A stretch of DNA of 64,000 nucleotides. Origin: Streptoverticillium olivoreticuli subsp. olivoreticuli (GTDB lineage: Bacteria > Actinomycetota > Actinomycetes > Streptomycetales > Streptomycetaceae). Shown here piece by piece: positions 27,590 to 37,020 of the stretch (the first letter of the stretch is position 1; every line of letters starts with the position of its first letter). The notes under the pieces were generated by a model, which saw only the letters and a program-made list of their open reading frames with translations, did no database searches and had not been told where the DNA came from. The position numbers were made by a program, and so were the translations under genes. The DNA lies in contig NZ_CP031455.1 of assembly GCF_003391135.1 (NCBI RefSeq), forward strand, positions 496,001 through 560,000, given 5' to 3'.

Positions 27590-30247
27590 TTGCCCATTTC
27601 CAGGCGCTTAATCTCGCCCGAGGGGCACATCTGGGAGACAGAAGAAATAGCGGCCCGCATATTCGGTGCCACCGAACTTCTTGCACACCGCGGCATCGAA
27701 TCCGGTTCGCGGGTGATGATGAGCGGGGCCAATTCCCCGGAATGGGTCGTTGACTTGCTCGCGCTCATTCACCTCGACGCTTCGGTGGTCTTGGCCGATC
27801 ATCGAGCCACCCCGTCACAGCGATCGCAGATCCGCGCTCGGGCGCGCGTGGTGCTCGAAATCAGCGACGGTACGGGCGACACCGCGGCGCCACGGCCCTC
27901 CTCGAACACGGCGGCCGTGCCCGATGTGGCGGCCTGGGCACGGCGCCAGGACGCCGCGATCTCGTGGTCGTCGGGTACGACAGGCAGCCCCAAAGGCATT
28001 GTTCGCTCCGGTCGTTCGATTCTGGACAACCTCGCACTCAGCGCGGAACGAATGGGGTACCGGCCTGACGACGTCTTCCTGCCCGTCCTGCCGTACTCCC
28101 ACCAATATGGTCTGTCGCTGGTCCTCTGCTGGTGGCTGGGCGGAGGCACGCTTGTGGTCTACGGGCCGACCACGCGCCTGGACCGTGCGCTTGCGGTCGG
28201 CGTGGACCACGGCCTCTCCATCGTGGACGGGGCCCCGTCGACCTATTACGGCCTGCTGAACTTGCTCGACCGTCGTCCCGCTCTCGCAGACGCGCTGGAG
28301 ACGGTACGAGCCTGGTGCGTGGGCGGCGCGCCGCTGGGGCGCAACCTGGCAGCCCGGTTCCACGCCCGCACAGGCCGGCACTTGCTCGACGGCTACGGGG
28401 CGACCGAGGTGGGAAACATCGCGCTGGCGTCCCATGCCGATCCGGTCGGGTGCGGCACGCCGCTGCCCGGCGTGGTCGTCGAAGTCCACGACGACCACGG
28501 CAGGCCGCTTCCCAACGGCCGACTCGGCGAGCTCGTCGTACGCAGCGACGGCATGATGACCGGCCATCTGGGCGATGACGGTGAGATTGTTCCGGTTTCG
28601 GGCCCCGTTCACCGCACCGGCGACATCGGCCTGCTCGACGACGCCGGCCGCGTCTTCCCGGTCGGGCGCAAGCACGCCGTGCACCGTGACGGCCACACGC
28701 TCTACCCCGACCACCTCGCCGAGCGGGCCGAGTCGGCCGGCGCACAGACGGAGGTCGTCGCCGTCCCCGACGAACGTCTGGGCTGTCGCCTGGTGTTCGT
28801 GATCGCGGACCCGGACGATCACGAGCCTGCGCACTGGAAACGGATACTGCGCTCTGTGCTCGCCCGCTATGAGCAGCCCGACCACATTGTCGTGCTTCCC
28901 ACGTTGCCTCTCACCAGCACCGGAAAGCCCAACCTGGCCGTTCTGGAGAAGATCGCCATGACCGCGCTGCCCGCGTCGCAGAACACGAACACCGACGCAA
29001 CCGCATCCGGCTCGACCGTCAGTGCGACCGACTACCGCATTCCCTTCGCCAACCGCGTCGATGCCCTGCGCGCAGTGCGCCGGTATGTGGCCGACAACGA
29101 AGACGCGGTGACGGGGATTCTGACCGAAATCTCTCCCCATCACACCGCCAGTGCGGAGATACGTTCGTTCCTCACCACCCTCGACGGAGCGGAGGAGGAG
29201 ATCCGCCGGGTCCGGCCCGGCCGCGTGCCTCTGGCCGCCGTCTTCATGCCCTCCAACATCCCGCTGTATTCCTACGCGCTTTACACGCTCGTGGCGTCCC
29301 TCTACAGCGACAGCATCACCTTTCGCCCGTCCTCCGAGATAAAAAGCCAGATGCAACGCTTGCACGCCCTGCTGGCGCCGGTTCACGGCTTACCCATCAA
29401 GCTTTCCGAACTCAGCCAGCGCAAGTTCGTGACGGGACCGGTACGCGAGGCGGACCTCATCGTCTTCACCGGCAATTACCTCAATGCCGAGACCATCCGC
29501 GAAGGGCTGTCGGAAGACCAACTCTTCCTCTTCTTCGGTTGCGGAATCAACCCCTTCGTGATCGCACCCGACGCCGACCTTACGCGCGCCGCACACGATG
29601 TCACGAGGATCCGGCTCTACAATTCGGGCCAAGACTGTTTCGGTCCCGACGTCGTGTTCGTACCGCAGGGCCGCACCGAGGAATTCATCGACCTGTTGTC
29701 CGCCAAACTGGCTTCGCTGCGTTTCGGGCAGAATAACGACCCTGCCGTCGACTACGGTCCGATCTACTACGCCTCGGCGCTGGTGAACTGCTCGGACTAC
29801 CTGGTGCGTCATGTGAGTCGCATCCGCCACGGCGGGCGCATCGACCTGCCGGCCCGCAGGATCGAGCCGACCGTGCTGCTGTGGGACTTCGACGACAAAA
29901 TCCCCCTTGACGAGATGTTCGCCCCGGTGTTCAACGTCGTGGCCTATCCCAGTGCGAGGCGGTTGCGTGAACGGTTGTCAAACCCCTACTTCAGCGAACG
30001 CGCGCTGGGAGCGATGGTCTACGGAAACGATCCGGAGACGGTGAACGTTCTGTCCAAGCGTCACCAAACCTGTGTCAACCACACACTGCTCGACGCCGAG
30101 GACGGCAACCGCCCGTTCGGCGGATTCGGGATGATGGCGAACTACATCTCCTACGGCGGCGAACGGCACGCCGAACCACTGCTCATGTCGCAGGCCGTGG
30201 CGCAGAATCTCCCGACGGCTGCTCCTGTCGCGGTGGGTGGGAAGTGA
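27590..30247 (+). CDS. Acyl-adenylate ligase fused to aldehyde dehydrogenase (acyl reductase-like)
   Basis: An 885-aa two-domain enzyme. Residues 1-470 form an AMP-binding ligase: SWSSGTTGSPKGIVRSG (about 129), DGYGATEVGN and HRTGDIGLLDD. Residues 500-870 form an aldehyde-dehydrogenase/LuxC-like domain with C683 in NSGQDCFGPD and a C-terminal NRPFGGFG. A chain that activates an acid and reduces it, or oxidises an aldehyde and then activates it, is the natural reading. The TTG at 27590 is chosen because AAGGAG lies six bases upstream; a GTG at 27494 has none. TTA codons at 27608 and 29390 imply bldA-dependent translation. The stop overlaps the next start by four bases. Confidence 0.82.
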   Translation: MPISRRLISPEGHIWETEEIAARIFGATELLAHRGIESGSRVMMSGANSPEWVVDLLALIHLDASVVLADHRATPSQRSQIRARARVVLEISDGTGDTAAPRPSSNTAAVPDVAAWARRQDAAISWSSGTTGSPKGIVRSGRSILDNLALSAERMGYRPDDVFLPVLPYSHQYGLSLVLCWWLGGGTLVVYGPTTRLDRALAVGVDHGLSIVDGAPSTYYGLLNLLDRRPALADALETVRAWCVGGAPLGRNLAARFHARTGRHLLDGYGATEVGNIALASHADPVGCGTPLPGVVVEVHDDHGRPLPNGRLGELVVRSDGMMTGHLGDDGEIVPVSGPVHRTGDIGLLDDAGRVFPVGRKHAVHRDGHTLYPDHLAERAESAGAQTEVVAVPDERLGCRLVFVIADPDDHEPAHWKRILRSVLARYEQPDHIVVLPTLPLTSTGKPNLAVLEKIAMTALPASQNTNTDATASGSTVSATDYRIPFANRVDALRAVRRYVADNEDAVTGILTEISPHHTASAEIRSFLTTLDGAEEEIRRVRPGRVPLAAVFMPSNIPLYSYALYTLVASLYSDSITFRPSSEIKSQMQRLHALLAPVHGLPIKLSELSQRKFVTGPVREADLIVFTGNYLNAETIREGLSEDQLFLFFGCGINPFVIAPDADLTRAAHDVTRIRLYNSGQDCFGPDVVFVPQGRTEEFIDLLSAKLASLRFGQNNDPAVDYGPIYYASALVNCSDYLVRHVSRIRHGGRIDLPARRIEPTVLLWDFDDKIPLDEMFAPVFNVVAYPSARRLRERLSNPYFSERALGAMVYGNDPETVNVLSKRHQTCVNHTLLDAEDGNRPFGGFGMMANYISYGGERHAEPLLMSQAVAQNLPTAAPVAVGGK

Positions 30248-31941
30248 CCCCGGTGAGCAAACGGTATGCCGACGCGTGGTCCGCGATCGTCGACTTGCTG
30301 GTGGCGAACGATGTGGACACCTGCTTCGGGCTACCCGGCGATGATCTGGAGTTGCTTCGCGCCCTCGACGCCGCCGGCCTGGACCTCGTGCCGTGCCGTG
30401 ACCAGCGCAACGCGATGTACATGGCGACCGGCTACGCACTGCAGTCAGGCCGACTCGCCGTATGCGCACTGGGCAAAGGGCCGGCTGTCACGCACGCGGC
30501 CACGGGGCTGCTCGAGGCACGGGAATCCGGTGCACCGGTCCTCGTTCTCGCCGCCGGCGTGCCCGAACGGCGCCGGGGCAGCGGCGGATTCCAGGAACTC
30601 GACCAGGTCGCCGTGACAGCGCCCCTCGTGCGGTGGGCACACCGGGTGGGGCATCCGGACCGGGTCGTCCCCGCGACGGTGACGGCGCTGACCCGAGCTG
30701 TGGGGCCGCCGCCCGGACCCGTGTACCTGGAAATACCCGATGACGTCCGCACGGCGGAGATCCTCGTCACCGGACCGCAGCCAACTCTGCCCGAACCACT
30801 GGTCCTTGAGTCCGTCCCCGTGACACCGGGACCGGCACTGGCGGCGATCCGCGCGAGCCGGCGTCCGGTGGTGCTGGTGGGCGGCGGAATGCGGCACCGC
30901 AACGCTGATGGTGTGGTCGAGCGCTTCGCCGAACGCGTCGGCGCGGCGCTCTTCACCACCGCGTCCGGCCGCGGTGCCGTCGACGAGCGCCACCCGCTGT
31001 TCTGCGGCCTGGCAGGCCTCTACGCCGCGGCCCCCGCCCGTGAGCTGTGGTCATCCTGTGACCTGGTGGTGTCGCTCGCCGGGCGACTCGAGGAGACAGC
31101 CGTCGAAGGCGGAACTCCGTGGCCCCCGGTCGCGGTGGTGCAGGTCAACATCGATCCGGGCGGGCTGTCGGCCGAGTTCTCGGGCCCGCGCGTGCTCGGG
31201 GACGCCCGGCACGCCGTGCTCGGCTGGTCGCGGGCGCTGGATGAAGACTGCGAGGCCGAGCACGCAGACGCGACCGAGGTGTGGGCGAACAAGATCGCCA
31301 TCGCCCGTAAGGCCATGTCGCTCGAGGTGGAAGCGGAATTGGCCCGCGCGGCGACGCTGCCGGGGATCCGCATCGCCGAGCTGCTCGCCGCGCTCGACGC
31401 CACCGCCGGCGAGCCCCGCGTGCTGGTCCAGGAGAACGGGCTGCAGGACATGTGGTCCTACTGCTTCCCCTTCCACGTCGGTGGCGGGTCCATCGTGCCG
31501 TCGGAACAAACCCCCTTGGGCTTCGGAGCGGCCGCGGCCATCGGGGTCAAGCGGGCCGCCCCGGACCACGAGGTCACCGCGTTCATCGGGGACGGAGCAT
31601 TCCTCGCGGCCCGCGCGGACATCGCCGTCACCGCCCCGGCCCACGGCGGCGTTCTGTACGTGGTGCTGTGCAACGGCGGCTACGGCTGGCTGGACGCCCA
31701 ACGCGCCCGCCTCGGCCTCGACGCCGAACGCCACCCCTTCACCCGCCCGGGCGCGCCGCCGCCCGTAGTGGACGGGTCGGACATCCGCTACCGGGTGCTG
31801 CGCGACAAGGCCGCGCTGACCAATGAGGTTCTTGCCGCACGACGGTTCTGCTCACAGGGAGGCACAGCCGTGCTCATGGTGCCGGTCGCCCCCGACGACA
31901 TCGCCCCGCCCCTCCGCGACGCCGGGGTGGTCCCCCAGTGA
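30244..31941 (+). CDS. ThDP-dependent enzyme, acetolactate-synthase-like
   Basis: A 565-aa thiamine-diphosphate enzyme with the three-domain POX fold: an N-terminal PYR domain (FGLPGDDLELLRALDA), a central domain and a C-terminal PP domain with GDGAFLAARADI and VVLCNGGYGWLD. The usual catalytic Glu of the PYR domain (RHEQ in acetolactate synthases) is Asp here (CRDQ, D53), and the NN of the GDG-x-NN motif reads NG. It may decarboxylate a 2-oxo acid or make an acyloin. GTGA overlaps join it to both neighbours, so it is part of the operon rather than a housekeeping valine-pathway gene. Confidence 0.82.
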   Translation: MTPVSKRYADAWSAIVDLLVANDVDTCFGLPGDDLELLRALDAAGLDLVPCRDQRNAMYMATGYALQSGRLAVCALGKGPAVTHAATGLLEARESGAPVLVLAAGVPERRRGSGGFQELDQVAVTAPLVRWAHRVGHPDRVVPATVTALTRAVGPPPGPVYLEIPDDVRTAEILVTGPQPTLPEPLVLESVPVTPGPALAAIRASRRPVVLVGGGMRHRNADGVVERFAERVGAALFTTASGRGAVDERHPLFCGLAGLYAAAPARELWSSCDLVVSLAGRLEETAVEGGTPWPPVAVVQVNIDPGGLSAEFSGPRVLGDARHAVLGWSRALDEDCEAEHADATEVWANKIAIARKAMSLEVEAELARAATLPGIRIAELLAALDATAGEPRVLVQENGLQDMWSYCFPFHVGGGSIVPSEQTPLGFGAAAAIGVKRAAPDHEVTAFIGDGAFLAARADIAVTAPAHGGVLYVVLCNGGYGWLDAQRARLGLDAERHPFTRPGAPPPVVDGSDIRYRVLRDKAALTNEVLAARRFCSQGGTAVLMVPVAPDDIAPPLRDAGVVPQ

Positions 31942-33200
31942 CAGATGCACGAGAGCGAGAGGACGCCAGGCGCAGGGTGATGGTCACCGGGTACGGGGCG
32001 GTAACGCCGCTGGGCCACAGTGTCGACGAGACATGGACGGCGATGCTGGCCGGGCGCAGCGGCATCGACACCGTGGACGCGATCGACGTGACCGATCTCG
32101 GAGTCCGGATCGGCGGCCAGGTCCGCGGATTCACACCCAGCCGCTACATGCCCCCGATGGTCAGCCGTCGCGCCGACCCGTACGCGCAGTACGCCCTCGC
32201 CGCGGCACTGGAGGCTTGCGAGCACGCCGGACTCGTCGTTGACGACCGCCTGGCGCCGCGGGTCGCCGTGATCATCGGAAGTGGCTACGGCCCGGTGGGG
32301 TCGATCTACCGCGCCGCGAACACGCTGCGCGATAAAGGGCCACGGGCCATCAGCCCGTTCACCCAGGTCACGACCGCCATGGACAGCGCTGCCGGCGAGA
32401 TCAGCATGCGTCTCGGCACACAGGGGCCCAGCCGTGCCCAGAGCACGGCGTGCGCCAGCGGCGCCGACGCGGTGGGCGCGGGGATGCGCATGATCAGCAA
32501 TGGGGAGGCCGACATCGTCCTCGCCGGCGGCGCCGACGCCTGCGTCACCGCCGTCGACCTCGCAGGCAGCGGCAACGCCCGCGCGCTGTCCAAACGCAAC
32601 GACGATCCGACCGCGGCGTGCCGGCCGTTCGATGTGCATCGCGACGGGTTCGTGATGAGTGAGGGAGCCGCCGTGATGGTGTTGGAGGCCGCCGAGGTGG
32701 CCGACAGGCGAGGGGCGACGGCCCTGGCCGAACTCACGGGATACGGAGCGAGTTCCGACGCCCATCACTGGACCGCCCCGCACCCGGAGGGACGGGGCGC
32801 GTGCCTTGCCGTCGAGGCAGCGCTGCGCGACGCGGGGATAACAGGGGCGGACGTGGACTACATCAACGCGCACGGCACCGGAACGCTGCTGAACGACGCC
32901 ATCGAGACGGCCGTCCTGCACAAGGTGCTGGGTGATCGTGTCACCCGGATCCCCGTCAGCTCCACCAAGTCGATGACCGGGCACATGATCGGTGCCGCCG
33001 GAGCGGTGGAGCTCGTGGCTTCGATCCAGGTCCTCCGCACGGGAGACGTCCCGCCGACCATCAACTGCGACGAGCCGATCGACCCGGACATCAACTTCGT
33101 ACCGCACCGGACGCAGCACCACGAGCGTATACGGATCGCTCTGAGCAACTCGTTCGGCTTCGGCGGCCACAATGCCGCTCTCGTGGTCCGAGCAGTATGA
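31938..33200 (+). CDS. Beta-ketoacyl-ACP synthase II (FabF-like)
   Basis: A 420-aa condensing enzyme with a complete Cys-His-His set: C172 in STACASGADAVG, the histidine in YINAHGTGTLLND and that in TKSMTGHMIGAAG. GFGGHNAAL closes the protein. It extends an acyl chain on an ACP by two carbons, presumably on the stand-alone ACP at 36564. The GTG start overlaps the previous stop by four bases. Being a single KS without a chain-length factor gene, it is more like a FabF recruited to the pathway than a type II aromatic PKS. Confidence 0.9.
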   Translation: MTDAREREDARRRVMVTGYGAVTPLGHSVDETWTAMLAGRSGIDTVDAIDVTDLGVRIGGQVRGFTPSRYMPPMVSRRADPYAQYALAAALEACEHAGLVVDDRLAPRVAVIIGSGYGPVGSIYRAANTLRDKGPRAISPFTQVTTAMDSAAGEISMRLGTQGPSRAQSTACASGADAVGAGMRMISNGEADIVLAGGADACVTAVDLAGSGNARALSKRNDDPTAACRPFDVHRDGFVMSEGAAVMVLEAAEVADRRGATALAELTGYGASSDAHHWTAPHPEGRGACLAVEAALRDAGITGADVDYINAHGTGTLLNDAIETAVLHKVLGDRVTRIPVSSTKSMTGHMIGAAGAVELVASIQVLRTGDVPPTINCDEPIDPDINFVPHRTQHHERIRIALSNSFGFGGHNAALVVRAV

Positions 33201-33210
33201 GGTCCCGGCC

Positions 33211-35181
33211 GTGAATCACCTTCCGGAACCGACCCCGAGCCCCACCACCGTCACCCGCAGCGGGCCGCTGACCTGGGTCCAGCAGTGGCACTGGTTCGAA
33301 CGCACCATTCCCTCACCACGGCGGGTGAACCCGACGCCGCTCGCCGACCACTGCCACGTCCCGCCCCCGGCAACCGTCGCCGACATTCACGTGGCGCTCG
33401 CGTCCCTCACCGCCCGCCACGAGGCGCTGCGCACCACTGTCGACCCGCTCCACCCGATACAACACGTCCACCGCGCGGACTGGGCCCCGCTGCCGGTCGA
33501 CTACGTCGACGTCCCCGCCACCGATGCCGACACCCTGGAGGCTGCCACAGCAGCGCTGGCCGCCCGCCCGATCGATCCCGAGCGAAATCCGCCCTGGCTC
33601 GCCAGGGTTCTGATCGAGGCAGGAAAGCCGCGTGCGGTCCTGATGGCCGCCCACCATGTTGTGATCGACGGATGGGGGCTGGCGGTACTGATCAACCAAC
33701 TGCACTATCAACTGCGCGGCGACGACGCACCGGCGGAGGCATCCGTGCACCCGCTCGACATGGTCGCCGCCCAGCCCCCGGAACGCGCCCGCGCAGCGGA
33801 GCGTGAGTGGCTCATGCGCCTCGCGAGCAACCCGACCGGCGTACTGGCCCCGTTCGGCGGGACCGACAACGGCGAGGGGCGCCACCGCCTCCAGCACCGC
33901 TCGGCGGACGCGTACGACGACCTCGACCGCGTCGCCCGGCGTTATCGGGTCAGCCCGGAGGTCGCTGTGCTCGCGGCGCTGGCCCACGACGTCGCCACCC
34001 GCACCGGCGAACACCGATTCCTCGCGTCAGTGGTGGTCTCCAACCGGGCCCGGGCCGTTCTGCAAAGCAGCATCGGCGTCCGGGCCCTGACGGTTCCGGT
34101 ACAGATCGATCTCCGCCCGGGCGCGGCGTTCGGCGAGGTGGTCGCCTCGGTCGCCGCCGCCTCCGCCGCCGCCTACCGGCACGGGCAGTGGCGCCCCGCG
34201 GAGCTGGTCGCCGCCCAGGCGCGCATGGACCGTCGCCGCGGTGTCGTGACCGTACCCACCATCGAGTACAACTGCTACTCGTGGCCACGCGACTACCTGG
34301 TCCCCGCGCAGAACACTCCCCCGGACGGGTCCGCCACCTGGATCAGCAGCGCGCCCGACGAGCCCTGCGACACGCTCTACGTCGACCTCAGCCGCGACGC
34401 GGGGGTCGTCACCCTCGATGTCACCGTCGGGGATCACCTGCTCGACGCCGGGCAGGCCGCGGCATTGCCCGTCCGTTTGTGCGGTCTCCTGCGCGCGCTC
34501 GCCGACGGCGCCGAGTGCCCGGTTCCAGCACGCTCGCTCGCACCGGCCGCCTCCGGATGGTGGCGCGCCCCGCAGGGATGGGTGTGCTTGACCAAGGTCG
34601 AAGACGTGTTACGCGGCCATCCCGGCGTGCTCGACGTGACGGTGGCGCCCAGCGGGGACGCCGCAGGGGAAGGCGACGAACCACACCTTGTCGCGCACGC
34701 CCGCGTCGCCCCTGATGTCACCCCCGACGACTTGCACCGCCACGTCCTGGACCACCTCGGCGAAGTGCCCGGTGTCCTGACCCCGGGCCGCTACGTCCTG
34801 TCCCCGGCCGGCCTCGAATCCGGCCGTCTGTCCGACCGGTCCCGCACCACCACCGGCGGCACGGGAACCCTGCGGGTCCCATCGCGCCCGCCCGCGACGG
34901 ACGCCGAACGGGCTCTGGCCGCCGCCGTGGCCGCTGTCGGACCCGGCGGTCCGCCGACCGGCTCCTTCGACAGCCCTGACGCTGTGGACATGAACCGGTG
35001 CCTCGCCGACCACGGAGTCACCCTGATCGCCATCCCTCGTCTACTGGCGCTGCTCCACCGGTCCGGCTTCACCGGGATCGCGTCGGACGAACTGGCCGGA
35101 ACGGCCTCGCTCGGCCACCTTGCCGCAGCCCTGGAGCCCTTACCGCCCCGCGCCCACCGTGGAGGAGACACCTCACCATGA
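33211..35181 (+). CDS. Condensation-domain protein with degenerate A-C and carrier domains
   Basis: A 656-aa protein. An NRPS-type condensation domain fills residues 1-420, with the catalytic AAHHVVIDGWG (H149, D153). Next comes a stretch like the small C-terminal subdomain of adenylation domains (VEDVLRGHPGVLDVTV), and last a carrier-like fold in which the GGxSL phosphopantetheine site reads GVTLIAI, with Thr (T604) in place of Ser, so it probably cannot be loaded. The domain may join an acyl group to an amine or alcohol. A GAGG overlapping the KS stop favours the GTG at 33211; an ATG at 33172 is possible. TTA codons lie at 34609 and 35140. Confidence 0.75.
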   Translation: MNHLPEPTPSPTTVTRSGPLTWVQQWHWFERTIPSPRRVNPTPLADHCHVPPPATVADIHVALASLTARHEALRTTVDPLHPIQHVHRADWAPLPVDYVDVPATDADTLEAATAALAARPIDPERNPPWLARVLIEAGKPRAVLMAAHHVVIDGWGLAVLINQLHYQLRGDDAPAEASVHPLDMVAAQPPERARAAEREWLMRLASNPTGVLAPFGGTDNGEGRHRLQHRSADAYDDLDRVARRYRVSPEVAVLAALAHDVATRTGEHRFLASVVVSNRARAVLQSSIGVRALTVPVQIDLRPGAAFGEVVASVAAASAAAYRHGQWRPAELVAAQARMDRRRGVVTVPTIEYNCYSWPRDYLVPAQNTPPDGSATWISSAPDEPCDTLYVDLSRDAGVVTLDVTVGDHLLDAGQAAALPVRLCGLLRALADGAECPVPARSLAPAASGWWRAPQGWVCLTKVEDVLRGHPGVLDVTVAPSGDAAGEGDEPHLVAHARVAPDVTPDDLHRHVLDHLGEVPGVLTPGRYVLSPAGLESGRLSDRSRTTTGGTGTLRVPSRPPATDAERALAAAVAAVGPGGPPTGSFDSPDAVDMNRCLADHGVTLIAIPRLLALLHRSGFTGIASDELAGTASLGHLAAALEPLPPRAHRGGDTSP

Positions 35182-36425
35182 CCGCGTCCCACACCCCTGC
35201 GCCGCCCGTGGACCGTCTGGCCCCGTGGGCCTTCGCCGCTTTCGTCGAGGCGAACACTCACGACACGGCGTACCGCCCGCCGGTGGTGGACGGTCCCGTC
35301 GGGCCGACCATCGTCCGCGACGGCCGCGAGCTGGTGAACTTCGCCAGCATCAGCTTTCTCGATCTGGAGCGCCACATTCCGGTACGACGTCATTTCGCAG
35401 AGGGGGCGCGCGCCCACGGCTTGAGCACCAGTGGATCCAGGATGACCCAGGGGATTTGCCGCCCGCACCAAGTGCTGGAGGAGACGATCGCCCGCCACAC
35501 CGGCAAGGAGCGAGCCATCAGCTTCGCCACGGGGCTACTGGCCAACATCGGGTTCGTCCACGCCATGAGCAATTCCGCGCGCTTCGACGCCGGGATCGAG
35601 GTGCGTAATCGCGACACGGTTTTCGTAGTCGACCGTGACGTCCACTGGAGTATCTGGAAGGGCCTCGAGGGGCTTTGTTACGGCCGCAAGGTCCACGCGT
35701 TCCGGCATAACGACGTCTCCGACCTGGCACGCGTCCTGGACCGGGTCCGGGCCCGTAAGACCGTGGTGATCGCCGAGAGCATCTATTCGGCCGACGGCAC
35801 CATGGGGCCGATCGTGGAGATTCTCGATGAGTGCGACCGTCACGGCGCCATCAGCATGATCGACGACGCGAACGGCTTCATGGTCTACGGGCCCGAGAAC
35901 CGTCCGTACGCCCGGGAGGCGGCTGCGATCCGGGAGCGGGCCGACTTCGTCATGGTGTCACTGTCGAAAGCCATCGGTCTGGAAGGCGGCGCGATCGCCG
36001 GTCCGGCGGTGGCCATCGACGCCTTCGAACTGCTCTCCGGCACCTCGATGTTCACGGCCGCCATCCAGCCACCCACCGCTTACACCGCCGAGCGCACGAT
36101 CGACGCCCTCGCCTGCAATCCGGCGATCGTCGACGACTACTTGGCTCATGCCGCCCGCCTTCGCCGACAGATGCACGAGGCCGACACGCCGACGACGCCG
36201 ACCGAGTCGTACATGCTCTCGGTGCCGATCGGGAACGACGCCGCCGCCCTGCAGATGCGGGAGTGGTTCGTCGAGGACGGCTACCTCGTACCCGTCTTCT
36301 CCTACCCGGCCGTCTCACGCAACCAGGCGCTACTGCGCCTGTTCCCGCACGCGGGCCACACCGAGGAGCAGATGGACGGCTTCCTGCGCACCCTCCTCAC
36401 CTATCGACGGCGCCTCGGGATCTGA
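35178..36425 (+). CDS. Alpha-oxoamine synthase family PLP enzyme
   Basis: A 415-aa fold-type I PLP enzyme of the AONS/KBL/SPT/CqsA group, which condenses an acyl thioester with an amino acid with loss of CO2 to give an alpha-aminoketone. Visible: LVNFASISFLDLERH, a glycine-rich SGSRMTQG, the Asp pair in ISMIDDANGFMVYG and the PLP lysine K264 in VSLSKAIGLEGG. The ATG overlaps the previous stop (ATGA) and GGAGGAG stands 12 bases upstream. With the ACP gene just behind it, it probably takes its acyl group from ACP rather than CoA. Confidence 0.88.
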   Translation: MTASHTPAPPVDRLAPWAFAAFVEANTHDTAYRPPVVDGPVGPTIVRDGRELVNFASISFLDLERHIPVRRHFAEGARAHGLSTSGSRMTQGICRPHQVLEETIARHTGKERAISFATGLLANIGFVHAMSNSARFDAGIEVRNRDTVFVVDRDVHWSIWKGLEGLCYGRKVHAFRHNDVSDLARVLDRVRARKTVVIAESIYSADGTMGPIVEILDECDRHGAISMIDDANGFMVYGPENRPYAREAAAIRERADFVMVSLSKAIGLEGGAIAGPAVAIDAFELLSGTSMFTAAIQPPTAYTAERTIDALACNPAIVDDYLAHAARLRRQMHEADTPTTPTESYMLSVPIGNDAAALQMREWFVEDGYLVPVFSYPAVSRNQALLRLFPHAGHTEEQMDGFLRTLLTYRRRLGI

Positions 36426-36563
36426 CATCCCCACCGAGGCTCGCCACACCGACCGATGACCGACCGGCATGACCGACCGAGCCGGCCCACTGACCCCGGT
36501 AGGCATCCTCGCGGAACACGCGCGGTGGCCGACTCACGCCAACTCCCAATAAGGAGAAACCCC

Positions 36564-36806
36564 GTGGCAAGCAACACCGACATCCTCAACGCCCTTGCCA
36601 AGATTGTCGAAGAGGTCACCGGCGTCGACTCCGCCGAGGTGACCACCGAGAAGTCTTTCACCGACGATCTCGACATCGACTCCCTGTCGATGGTGGAGAT
36701 CACCGTGGCGGTCGAGGACAGGTTCGAGGCGAAGATCCCCGACGACCGGGTCGCGGAGTTGACAACCGTCGGCGACATAGTGAGCTACATCGCCAACCAC
36801 CGGTGA
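36564..36806 (+). CDS. Acyl carrier protein
   Basis: An 80-aa stand-alone ACP. The phosphopantetheine serine is S40 in DDLDIDSLSMVEITV, the usual position for type II ACPs. AAGGAG seven bases before a GTG start fixes the beginning. It probably shuttles the growing chain between the KS and the oxoamine synthase. About 140 bp separate it from the previous stop, so it may have its own expression level, as ACP genes often do. Confidence 0.92.
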   Translation: MASNTDILNALAKIVEEVTGVDSAEVTTEKSFTDDLDIDSLSMVEITVAVEDRFEAKIPDDRVAELTTVGDIVSYIANHR

Positions 36807-37020
36807 CTGCTGCCGGATCGCCCAGCCGTGGCACTGCTCGGCTCGTGCCGGCCGTCGTCGGCTGGTCACCTGTCCTCGCCGTCCGCGAAGCACGATGCGC
36901 GGGGCGCATAAGTGATCAACGGGGGCTCGATCAGTCACAGGACCGTTCCCCCGCACCGAACAAGACTCACTTCGGGAGATACACCGTGCCCAGAATCGCT
37001 CCCCGTAGGGTCGGGCGGCC

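Noticed and set aside
27815..29386. 523-codon minus-strand frame
   Set aside because: Shadow of the ligase-ALDH fusion, which has clear AMP-binding motifs on the plus strand.
31938..36806. Type II aromatic polyketide cluster
   Set aside because: There is one KAS-II but no chain-length-factor partner, cyclase or aromatase gene, so the minimal PKS of aromatic pathways is not present.
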